From NCBI GenBank assembly GCA_046313915.1, contig JBKBXX010000074.1, positions 1-17,884 of the forward strand: a DNA stretch of 17,884 nt, given 5' to 3'. The notes beneath the pieces are model-generated. The model had not been told where the DNA came from. It saw nothing but the letters and a program-made list of their open reading frames with translations, and ran no database searches. The translations under genes and the position numbers were made by a program. Positions 1 through 6,176 of the stretch are shown here, piece by piece; positions within the stretch are counted from its first letter, which is position 1; every line of letters starts with the position of its first letter. This stretch comes from CAKKQX01 sp046313915 (GTDB taxonomy: Bacteria; Pseudomonadota; Gammaproteobacteria; Burkholderiales; SG8-41).

Positions 1-1
1 C

Positions 2-448
2 GAACCTCTGCGTTTCCTTCTTTCGCGGCTGCCGCACTACCCCCCTTCGGCAGCTTTCGCTGCACTGCTGACGCTGCAGCTCGGAGAGCACATCAATCCA
101 GCGGCGCTGCCGGAGCTGGCGGACAAAAAAATAAGATTAAGAATCAAGGACTTGGGAATAGCGCTGACCTTCCAGGCAAAGCCCGAAGGTTTCAGCGCGT
201 GCAGTGGCGGTGAAACCGATCTCACGATCACGGCTACCGCACAGGACTTCCTCGCGCTGGCGTTGCGGCACGAAGATCCCGATACGCTGTTCTTCAGCCG
301 GCGCCTGGTCATGGAAGGCGATACCGAACTGGGATTGCTGCTCAAGAACACGCTCGATGCCATGGGTGACGAAGCGTTCGCCTTCAGGCTGCCCACCCCG
401 GCACGAGTGGGGCAGGCGCTGCGGCTGCAGCTTCGAGCCGGGCGCTGA
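2..448 (+). CDS. ubiT: UbiT-like SCP2 lipid-binding protein (5' end missing)
   Basis: The frame is open from base 2, with no start codon, to a TGA at 446-448, so the gene begins before the window; about 148 residues are visible. The C-terminal half is close to E. coli UbiT (YhbT): the stretches DPDTLFFSRRLVMEGDTELG and LLKNTLDAM are the SCP2 (sterol-carrier-protein 2) signature of that family. UbiT acts with the Fe-S proteins UbiU and UbiV in O2-independent ubiquinone synthesis and is thought to bind the lipid intermediates; it has no catalytic residue of its own. A TTG at 152 lies in frame but is not a credible start, because family-like sequence (for example RIKDLGIALTF) continues on both sides of it. 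The next gene is a DNR-like regulator, which fits a role under denitrifying conditions. ubiU/ubiV may lie just upstream, but that is outside the window. Confidence 0.85.
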   Translation, partial: EPLRFLLSRLPHYPPSAAFAALLTLQLGEHINPAALPELADKKIRLRIKDLGIALTFQAKPEGFSACSGGETDLTITATAQDFLALALRHEDPDTLFFSRRLVMEGDTELGLLLKNTLDAMGDEAFAFRLPTPARVGQALRLQLRAGR

Positions 449-484
449 AGCCCGCTCCTCCTGCAGCCTCGCGCGTCCTGAAAA

Positions 485-505
485 GTTGCCGATCCCTCCG
501 GCAAC
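485..505. other. Small perfect hairpin downstream of ubiT
   Basis: GTTGCCG (485-491) and CGGCAAC (499-505) form a perfect 7-bp stem with a 7-base loop, 37 bases after the ubiT stop. On the + strand no T-run follows, so it is a poor intrinsic terminator for ubiT; on the - strand TTTT follows, but no - strand gene ends here. It may be a weak terminator or an mRNA 3'-end structure. Confidence 0.35.
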
Positions 506-531
506 GCCCTCTAGCCGCATCCGGGCAGAAT

Positions 532-572
532 TTGATCCAGATCATGTTCCCCCCATCCGCAGGATTCATAAT
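532..572 (+). promoter_or_regulatory. FNR/DNR box and -10 element of the Crp/Fnr regulator gene
   Basis: TTGATCCAGATCAT at 532-545 matches the FNR/DNR consensus TTGAT-N4-ATCAA in 9 of 10 specified positions. CATAAT at 567-572 matches the -10 consensus TATAAT in 5 of 6. A start point near 579-580 puts the box centre (538.5) about 41 bp upstream, the spacing of class II FNR-type activation. No good -35 is present, as expected for an activator-dependent promoter. The site lies just before a regulator whose own recognition helix should read TTGAT, so autoregulation is likely. Confidence 0.7.
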
Positions 573-613
573 TCAAGAGTTTTCCATGCACGCTGCGAGA
601 ACACAGCGAAACC

Positions 614-1309
614 ATGCCGGCAAAACGCGTCAAGGCCGAAGATTTCCTGAATAATTCACCGCTGTTCAAACAGCTCGGTAGCGACGAAATCCGCCGTATC
701 GCAGCGGGCGTGACCGAAATCGAGGCGCCGCGCGGCAGTACGCTGTTCCAGCGCGGCGACCCGTGTCTCGGCTTTCATATCGTGGTCTACGGCCAGGTCA
801 AGCTGGCGCTGCCCACCCCGCACGGCAGCGAAAAAGTGGTCGAGCTCATGGGCCCCGGCCAGAGCTTCGGCGAGGCCGTCATGTTCCTCGACAAACCCTA
901 CATGGTGACTGCCGAAACCCTTGTCGACAGCAAGCTGCTGCACGTCGCCAAGGAAACCGTGTCTGCGGAAATCGATCGTGATCCGCGCTTTGCGCGCCGC
1001 ATGATTGCCGGGTTGAGCCGCCGCCTGCACGAACTGATGACCGATCTCGAAATGGTGAGGCTGCAGACGGGCGCGCAGCGCGTCGCCGGTTATCTGCTGC
1101 GCCACCTCCCCGAAGAAGACGACGGCGCAGCGGCGCCACGAGTCATACTGCCCGCCAAAAAAAGCATCATCGCCTCCCGCCTCCACTTCACGCCGGAACA
1201 CTTTTCGCGCACGCTGCACGAATTATGCGAAGCAGGGTTGATCGAAGTTGAGGGTCGTAGCGTGCTCGTCCTCGATATCGGACGATTGCGCGCTTGTGCT
1301 GGCAATTGA
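614..1309 (+). CDS. Crp/Fnr-family regulator, DNR-like (probable NO/anaerobic sensor)
   Basis: A 231-residue transcription factor with an N-terminal cyclic-nucleotide-binding fold (about 15-130), a dimerisation helix (about 130-155) and a C-terminal winged helix-turn-helix (about 165-225). The recognition helix contains E195-H-F-S198-R199, the E-x-x-S-R pattern with which FNR and DNR read TTGAT half-sites. The N-terminal cysteine cluster of FNR is absent (only C51, C205 and C228), so no FNR-type [4Fe-4S] oxygen sensor is expected. The sequence resembles Pseudomonas DNR, for example LFQRGDP, SFGEAVMFLDKP and FTPEHFSRTLHEL. DNR proteins bind haem and activate denitrification genes in response to NO. 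The start ATG at 614 follows only a weak Shine-Dalgarno. Two matching boxes lie before this gene and the next one. The haem/NO sensing role is inferred from the family. Confidence 0.88.
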   Translation: MPAKRVKAEDFLNNSPLFKQLGSDEIRRIAAGVTEIEAPRGSTLFQRGDPCLGFHIVVYGQVKLALPTPHGSEKVVELMGPGQSFGEAVMFLDKPYMVTAETLVDSKLLHVAKETVSAEIDRDPRFARRMIAGLSRRLHELMTDLEMVRLQTGAQRVAGYLLRHLPEEDDGAAAPRVILPAKKSIIASRLHFTPEHFSRTLHELCEAGLIEVEGRSVLVLDIGRLRACAGN

Positions 1310-1372
1310 TCGGGAGCAGAGCACGGCTGGTGCGCGAAACAATTTCCGTTTCGATTCCTGTTTGGAAAATCG

Positions 1373-1415
1373 TTGATACACATCAAGGTAAATATTCTGT
1401 TATTGGTCATAGAAT
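1373..1415 (+). promoter_or_regulatory. Perfect FNR/DNR box and -10 element of the NMO-like gene
   Basis: TTGATACACATCAA at 1373-1386 is an exact TTGAT-N4-ATCAA palindrome. TAGAAT at 1410-1415 matches TATAAT in 5 of 6 positions. With a start point near 1421-1422, the box centre (1379.5) is at about -41.5, textbook class II FNR/DNR geometry. The inferred leader before the ATG at 1468 is about 47 bases. The surrounding sequence is locally AT-rich, unlike the coding DNA on either side. Confidence 0.82.
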
Positions 1416-1467
1416 GTCTGTTTAAGCTTACCTGGCAAACCTGCCGGGAAAAACCATATTCGTACCG

Positions 1468-2655
1468 ATGACGGCGCCGCTGCCGCAATGGACACTGAAA
1501 GGCCGCCCGCTGCTGCCCATCGTGCAGGGCGGCATGGGTGTCGGGATCTCGGCCCACCGCCTGGCCGGGAACGTCGCCAGACGGGGTGCGCTCGGCACGA
1601 TTTCCAGCGTCGACCTGCGCCATCACCACCCCGATCTTCTCGAACAAACTGCCAATTGCCACGACCAGGAAGAACTCGACCGTGTCAACCTGATTGCACT
1701 CGACCGCGAAATACGCATGGCTCTGGAAATCGCCGCCGGCCGTGGCGCGATCGCGGTCAACGTCATGAAAGCGGTGTCTGCCTATGCAGGGCACGTGCGC
1801 CAGGCATGCGCGAGCGGGGCTCACGCCATCGTGATGGGTGCCGGTCTGCCGCTCGATCTGCCCGAGCTCACCCGCGACTTTCCCGGCGTGGCGCTGATCC
1901 CGATTCTGTCGGATGTGCGCGGCACCGCCATCGTGCTCAAGAAATGGCTGCGCAAGAACCGCCTGCCCGACGCCCTCGTCATCGAACATCCGCGTTATGC
2001 CGGCGGCCATCTGGGCGCCACGCGCCCGGAAGAAATCAACGATCCGCGCTTCGACTTCGAGCCGGTGCTGGAAGGCATTTTCGAGCTGCTGCGCGAACTG
2101 GGTATCGAGCGCGAGCGCATCCCGCTGATTCCCGCCGGCGGCATCAACAGCCACGAAAAGGTGCGTGCGCTGCTCACCTTGGGCGCCGCCGCCGTCCAGC
2201 TCGGCACCCCGTTTGCGGTGACCAGCGAAGGCGATGCCCACCCCAATTTCAAGCACGTGCTGGCCGAAGCCGGGCCGCAAGACATCGTCACTTTCATGAG
2301 CGTTGCCGGCCTGCCGGCACGCGCCGTGCTAACGCCGTGGCTCAGAAACTATCTGCGGCGCGAAAAAGCGCTGCAGGCGCACGCCAAAGCCGATCCGCGG
2401 CGCTGCGTGCCGGGACTGAACTGCCTCACCCTATGCGGTTTGCGCGACGGCATCGCCAGCATCGGACAGTTCTGCATCGATACGCGGCTCGTCTTCGCGC
2501 TCAAGGGTGACGTCAAGAAAGGGCTGTTCTTCAGAGGTTCGGAAAGCCTGCCGTTCGGCAAATTCATCCGTCCGGTCGCCGAACTGATCGATTACCTGCT
2601 TACCGGCACGATGCCCGCCCTCCAGCGCGGCATGCCGGAGAATGCCGTCGCATGA
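1468..2655 (+). CDS. Nitronate monooxygenase / 2-nitropropane dioxygenase-like flavoprotein with four-cysteine motif
   Basis: A 395-residue TIM-barrel flavoprotein. Family marks are the N-terminal QGGMGVGIS (20-28), the phosphate-binding region IPAGGINSHEKVRALLTLGA (221-240) with VQLGTPFA (243-250), and HPRYAGGHLGA (174-184), which covers the histidine region used as catalytic base in nitronate monooxygenases. The same fold also includes enoyl-ACP reductase FabK, so the substrate is uncertain. Unusually, the C-terminal part carries C313-x5-C319-x3-C323-x12-C336, an arrangement that could hold an Fe-S cluster or metal. It is preceded by a perfect FNR/DNR box, so it is probably induced anaerobically or by NO; detoxification of nitro compounds would fit but is inference. 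The ATG at 1468 has no strong Shine-Dalgarno. Confidence 0.8.
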   Translation: MTAPLPQWTLKGRPLLPIVQGGMGVGISAHRLAGNVARRGALGTISSVDLRHHHPDLLEQTANCHDQEELDRVNLIALDREIRMALEIAAGRGAIAVNVMKAVSAYAGHVRQACASGAHAIVMGAGLPLDLPELTRDFPGVALIPILSDVRGTAIVLKKWLRKNRLPDALVIEHPRYAGGHLGATRPEEINDPRFDFEPVLEGIFELLRELGIERERIPLIPAGGINSHEKVRALLTLGAAAVQLGTPFAVTSEGDAHPNFKHVLAEAGPQDIVTFMSVAGLPARAVLTPWLRNYLRREKALQAHAKADPRRCVPGLNCLTLCGLRDGIASIGQFCIDTRLVFALKGDVKKGLFFRGSESLPFGKFIRPVAELIDYLLTGTMPALQRGMPENAVA

Positions 2656-2726
2656 CGCCAGCTTTTGGCGCGCTCCAATCATCGGGACGATGTAACAACC
2701 CTCCTGGTGCCCGATGCCTTGCGCCG

Positions 2727-2747
2727 CCCCTTCTCGCCGAGAAGGGG
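2727..2747. repeat. Perfect inverted repeat (hairpin 1)
   Basis: CCCCTTCTC (2727-2735) and GAGAAGGGG (2739-2747) form a perfect 9-bp stem with a GCC loop, in the 212-base gap between the NMO-like gene and the GAF/GGDEF/EAL gene. Only a weak AATTTATT follows on the + strand, so a classical intrinsic terminator is unlikely; it may act as a mRNA 3'-end or attenuation structure. Confidence 0.6.
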
Positions 2748-2755
2748 AATTTATT

Positions 2756-2789
2756 GCGCGCAACCCGACTGCGGTAACGGGTTGCGCGC
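2756..2789. repeat. Perfect inverted repeat (hairpin 2)
   Basis: GCGCGCAACCCG (2756-2767) and CGGGTTGCGCGC (2778-2789) are exact reverse complements: a 12-bp stem with a 10-base loop, starting 8 bases after hairpin 1. No T-run follows on either strand. The pair could block read-through, protect the upstream mRNA, or be a member of a dispersed intergenic repeat family. I saw no second copy in this window. Confidence 0.6.
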
Positions 2790-2867
2790 CCGCGTTGCGA
2801 AGAGAAGCAAACAACGCCGGGCCGCGAATGCCACCCCGATGCCGGCCGCAGGGAAAACAGCCGAGCC

Positions 2868-3199
2868 GTGACCGAACGGGTCGATGCCGAGCGCAAAATC
2901 GCGCGGCTCAGCCGCACTTATGCGGTGCTCTCCAGCGCCAACGAGACCATTGCCAGAGTAAAGGATCGCCAGACGTTGCTGACCCGCATCTGCAAGATCC
3001 TGACCCAATCGGGGGAATTCGATTTTGCGCTCGTTTATGCTGACGAGCACGGCGGCGGCAGATTCCGGATCGAGGCTTCTTCCGGCGAAAATCCCGGCTT
3101 CGGCGCGCGCCTCCGGTCTCTGGCCGCAGCCGCCAACGACGCCCCCCGCCCGCGCCGCCGTCCCGTTGCAAGGCGTGCCGGAAAGCCCCCGGCCGCATC
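2868..3199 (+). pseudogene. 5' GAF-domain fragment, out of frame with the PAS-GGDEF-EAL gene
   Basis: A GTG at 2868 opens a frame with helical N-terminal residues (AERKIARLSRTYAVLSSANE) followed by a GAF-like start (LLTRICKILTQSGEFDFALV). Family-like sequence continues to about NDAPR near base 3150, after which this frame becomes Arg/Ala/Ser-rich noise. The rest of the GAF domain (AIDCGFGSCVSLPLRVDG) continues in another frame, from about 3165-3200. The change is equivalent to one missing base and lies in or just after a C-rich run (six C at 3141-3146, then CGCCCGCGCCGCCG). With one base restored, a single protein of about 748 residues would run from 2868 to 5113. The break is either a sequencing error in the C-run or a real recent frameshift. 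The given end is approximate. Confidence 0.65.
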
Positions 3200-5113
3200 G
3201 TGGCATGGTGCCGCGACGCAATCGATTGCGGCTTCGGTTCCTGCGTTTCCCTCCCGCTCCGTGTGGATGGCGTCGACATCGGCGGCCTCGGCCTGCTCGC
3301 GCGCGACCCCGGCCGGTTTGACGATGACGAAGTCGAGTTGCTGGAACGTCTCGCCGACGACGTATCGCATGCGCTGGACATGCTGGCCCAGAACGAGCGC
3401 CGCCGCCTGGCGGAAGAACACCTGCGCCTCGCCGGCAAGGTTTTCGAAAACAGCTCCGAGGGCATCGTCATCACCGATGCGGCCAGCCGCATTCTCATGG
3501 TCAACGAGGCTTTCACCGCCGTCACCCAATACGCTGCCGGCGAAGTGATTGGCAAGAACCCCAACCTGCTCAGCTCGGGCAGGCAGGACCAGCCGTTTTA
3601 CCGCGCAATGTGGCAGTCATTGAACGAAAACGGGGAATGGCACGGCGAAATCTACAATCGGCGCAAGAACGGTGAAGTCTATCCCCAGTGGCTGAGTATC
3701 AGCGCCGTCAAGGACGAAACCGGAGCAGTGGTCAACTACGTCGGCATATTCACCGATCTCACCATGCACAAGCAGATCGAGCAGCGCGCGAATTTTCTCG
3801 CGCACCATGATGCGCTGACCGGGCTGCCCAATCGCGCTCTGTTTGTCGATCGCCTGGCGCAGGCTCTCGCCCTGTCGGCCAGCGCCGGCAACCGCACCGC
3901 CGTGATGTTCCTCGATCTCGACCGCTTCAACATGATCAACGAAACGTTCGGACACACCGCGGGAGACGAGGTGCTCAAGGAAGTCGCGCTGCGCCTGCGC
4001 GATTGTGTACGACCTTCCGACAGCGTTGCCCGCCTCGGCGGCGATGAATTCACCATCGTGCTTCCCGCCCTCGACGACCCCCACGACGCGGCGCGCACGG
4101 CACGCAAAATCCTCGACACCATCGCCAGACCGATCACGCTCGCAGGCCATGAATTCTTCGGTTCGGCAAGCATCGGCATCGCGCTGTATCCGGACGACGG
4201 CAGCGATGTCGAAACGCTGCTGCGCAACGCGGACACCGCGCTCTATCGCGCGATGGCTGACGGCGGCGGCAGCTACCGTTTCTACACCCAGGACATGAAT
4301 TCGACCAGCCTCGAACGCATGTCGCTCGAATCGAAGCTGCATCAGGCGCTGGATCGCGGCGAACTCACGTTGTGCTACCAGCCGCTGGTGGATGCGCGGT
4401 CGGGACGCATCGCCGGCGCCGAGGCCCTGCTGTGCTGGCAGTGCATCGACGGTTGCATCAGCCCCGCGACCTTCGTGCCGCTGCTGGAAGAAACCGGTCT
4501 CATCATTCCGGTCGGCGAGTGGGCGCTCGCCACGGCGTGCGCCCACAACCGGCAATGGCGCGAGGCAGGCCATCCCGAGCTGTACGTGGCGGTGAATTTC
4601 TCGGTGCAACAATTCCGCCAGCCCGGAATCCATGAAACGATACAACGCGTGGTGCACGATGCCGGCGGTGATTTGCGCTTCCTCGAGGTGGAAATCACCG
4701 AACGCATGATGATGGACGATACGGAAGAAGCGATCGCGACGCTGCACCGGCTGAAGTCCATCGGAGTGAAGCTCGCGATCGACGATTTCGGCACCGGCTA
4801 TTCGAGCCTCAGCTATCTCAAACGCTTTCCCCTCGACAAGCTGAAAATCGACATGTCGTTCGTGCGCGATGCGCCGGCAAACCCCGACGCGGCCGCGATC
4901 GTCCAGGCGATCATTGCGATGGGCCACGCCCTGCGGCTGAAAACCGTCGCCGAGGGAGTGGAACGAAAGGAACAGGCGCAATTCCTGCAACGGCACGGCT
5001 GCGATTTTCTGCAGGGCTATTACTACAGCAAGGCGCTGCCGCACGAGGCGTTCCTGCAATTCATCGGGCAGCAGGCCGCGACGCGAGCAGGTCCGGTCAC
5101 GGAGCCAGTTTGA
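3200..5113 (+). CDS. PAS-GGDEF-EAL cyclic-di-GMP signalling protein (with partial GAF domain)
   Basis: The intact frame codes for 637 residues from a GTG at 3200, though this start is probably artificial because the protein seems to continue from the 2868 fragment. Order: end of a GAF domain (1-65), a PAS/S-box domain (about 80-190), diguanylate cyclase (about 195-360) and EAL phosphodiesterase (about 378-625). The cyclase motif GGDEF (280-284) is intact, with an RxxD product-inhibition site (RPSD) five residues before it. The EAL domain keeps E408-A-L, VNFS, VEITE, the metal-binding DDFGTGYSS (from 528), LKIDMSFV and EGVE, so both activities look possible. It makes and/or degrades cyclic-di-GMP in response to ligands of its GAF/PAS sensors. 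There is no membrane segment, so it is probably cytoplasmic. It converges with the next gene with a 24-base gap. Confidence 0.9.
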   Translation: MAWCRDAIDCGFGSCVSLPLRVDGVDIGGLGLLARDPGRFDDDEVELLERLADDVSHALDMLAQNERRRLAEEHLRLAGKVFENSSEGIVITDAASRILMVNEAFTAVTQYAAGEVIGKNPNLLSSGRQDQPFYRAMWQSLNENGEWHGEIYNRRKNGEVYPQWLSISAVKDETGAVVNYVGIFTDLTMHKQIEQRANFLAHHDALTGLPNRALFVDRLAQALALSASAGNRTAVMFLDLDRFNMINETFGHTAGDEVLKEVALRLRDCVRPSDSVARLGGDEFTIVLPALDDPHDAARTARKILDTIARPITLAGHEFFGSASIGIALYPDDGSDVETLLRNADTALYRAMADGGGSYRFYTQDMNSTSLERMSLESKLHQALDRGELTLCYQPLVDARSGRIAGAEALLCWQCIDGCISPATFVPLLEETGLIIPVGEWALATACAHNRQWREAGHPELYVAVNFSVQQFRQPGIHETIQRVVHDAGGDLRFLEVEITERMMMDDTEEAIATLHRLKSIGVKLAIDDFGTGYSSLSYLKRFPLDKLKIDMSFVRDAPANPDAAAIVQAIIAMGHALRLKTVAEGVERKEQAQFLQRHGCDFLQGYYYSKALPHEAFLQFIGQQAATRAGPVTEPV

Positions 5114-5137
5114 GCCCGGCGCGCGCCGCGGCGCCGC

Positions 5138-5344
5138 TCACATCATTCGTCCCGGCCCCCACCAGTACCAGCCGCCAGCGCCGCCGAAAAGCGCGTACAG
5201 CGCGAACGAAATCGCACCGCCCAAGGCGATGAGAATGATGAGCGCGGGAACGGCGGCGAGCGCCCATTTCACCATCAGCACCACCATCGACCAGAAAGGA
5301 ATCCTGATGTCGGTTACCGTGACTTCGCGTGGCTCGTCCGCCAT
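5138..5344 (-). CDS. Small membrane protein, unknown function
   Basis: A 68-residue protein with an acidic cytoplasm-like N-terminus (MADEPREVTVTDIRIPF), a long hydrophobic stretch (about 18-54) that could be one or two membrane helices around K27-W28, and a short Gly/Trp tail (GGWYWWGPGRMM). A GAGGAG Shine-Dalgarno sits about 7 bases before the ATG at 5344, and a -10-like element lies further upstream, so the gene looks real. I do not recognise the family. It lies tail-to-tail with the c-di-GMP gene and downstream of the duplicated unknown gene on the same strand, 110 bases away. Confidence 0.65.
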   Translation of the reverse strand: MADEPREVTVTDIRIPFWSMVVLMVKWALAAVPALIILIALGGAISFALYALFGGAGGWYWWGPGRMM

Positions 5345-5427
5345 GGGCGTCTCCTCGGAAATATGCGGGTGAATCGGCAGGCGATTGTAGCGCGGCGCGG
5401 TCCGTGGGCCGCCGGAGCGTCGGTAAA

Positions 5428-5433
5428 ATTATA
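5428..5433 (-). promoter_or_regulatory. -10 element for the small membrane protein gene
   Basis: Read on the - strand, TATAAT occurs exactly at 5433-5428, giving a start point near 5421 and a leader of about 77 bases to the ATG at 5344. No convincing -35 hexamer was found at 16-18 bp, so this is a tentative call. The region is strongly AT-rich compared with its surroundings. Confidence 0.4.
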
Positions 5434-5454
5434 ACCAGTTGTTTTTATTGCATT

Positions 5455-5952
5455 TTATTCGAAGCGCACGAACTCTTCGGCGAGCGCGTCGCCGCCGAAG
5501 CGCTCGATCAGGCCGTCGATTTCGGCGAGCAGCGAGCTTTCCTCGTCGGGATCGAGCGTGCCGTCGCCCACCAGCCGTGCGGTAAGACCGTCTCTCATCG
5601 CTTCGCGCACCGCATCGAGCGTCGGCCGGCGCGGGCGACCGGGTTCGCCCATCACGGTCTCGATGATGCGCGACAGTCCCTCGCTCGCCTTGGACACGAT
5701 GAAATCGGCGGCGAGCGCCTCGCCACCGAATTCCTCGATGAGGGCATCGAGTTCGGCCAGCACCGAAGCGCGTTCCTGCGGATGCAGCGCCTCGATTTCG
5801 GCAAGCCCGGCATACTCTTCGTCGACCGCTTCGCGCACTTCCTCGAGGGTCGGCGGTTCCTCGCGGTCGGGATCGTTGACGAGCTTCTCGATGATCCCCG
5901 AGAGCTCGGTGCTCACACGCGTGGCAACGTCTATGGGCAGTCTGATGGTCAT
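5455..5952 (-). CDS. Unknown protein made of two tandem homologous repeats
   Basis: A 165-residue acidic, probably all-helical soluble protein. It has a clear internal duplication: residues about 17-87 and 93-164 align, best seen in LAELDALIEEFGGEALAADF (65-84) against LAEIDGLIERFGGDALAEEF (142-161), and in PTLEEVREAV against PTLDAVREAM. There are no cysteines or histidine clusters and no signal peptide or membrane segment. I do not recognise the family. The start ATG at 5952 has a strong AGGAGGGG Shine-Dalgarno about 5 bases upstream. An FNR/DNR-like box with a -10 element lies at the right distance upstream, so the gene is probably expressed under oxygen limitation or NO. It is divergent from the triple-BON gene. 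Confidence 0.75.
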   Translation of the reverse strand: MTIRLPIDVATRVSTELSGIIEKLVNDPDREEPPTLEEVREAVDEEYAGLAEIEALHPQERASVLAELDALIEEFGGEALAADFIVSKASEGLSRIIETVMGEPGRPRRPTLDAVREAMRDGLTARLVGDGTLDPDEESSLLAEIDGLIERFGGDALAEEFVRFE

Positions 5953-5989
5953 AACCCCTCCTGCGCGTTGCGGTGACGATCAAAGATCA

Positions 5990-6030
5990 AAAATACGCCT
6001 TCTCCGGCAAACACTATTGACCTGGATCAA
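5990..6030 (-). promoter_or_regulatory. FNR/DNR-like box and -10 element upstream of the duplicated unknown gene
   Basis: TTGACCTGGATCAA at 6017-6030 matches TTGAT-N4-ATCAA in 9 of 10 positions. In the - direction, TATTTT (5995-5990) could serve as -10 (4 of 6) with a start point near 5983, placing the box centre (6023.5) at about -41. In the + direction the corresponding -10 position is GC-rich and unsuitable, so the site is assigned to the - strand gene. A short direct repeat GATCAAA-GATCAAA (from 5979) lies next to the start point and may be a second protein-binding site. Confidence 0.6.
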
Positions 6031-6067
6031 AAACACGCGCGGGGTGCGCATGGGCCGCGCCAGCGGG

Positions 6068-6096
6068 TTCAACCGCCGCAGCGATGGGGGTATCAT
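6068..6096 (+). promoter_or_regulatory. Possible sigma70 promoter of the triple-BON gene
   Basis: TTCAAC (6068-6073) and TATCAT (6091-6096) are separated by 17 bp. The -10 matches in 5 of 6 positions, the -35 only in 3 of 6. The predicted start point near 6103 gives a leader of about 75 bases. Confidence 0.35.
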
Positions 6097-6176
6097 GGAA
6101 GCCGGGCCCGCGGTCCGGCGAGGAAGCGGCAGGGCCGCGTCACGAAATCTTCTTTGCGCGAGGAGAAGCAAATCCC

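Noticed and set aside
152..448. A separate short gene starting at TTG 152
   Set aside because: The frame is open from base 2 and the upstream residues also fit UbiT, so this is only the tail of a truncated gene.
1335..1353. Short hairpin CGAAAC-AATTTCC-GTTTCG after the regulator gene as a terminator
   Set aside because: The stem is only 6 bp and partly A/T, and no T-run follows; too weak to annotate.
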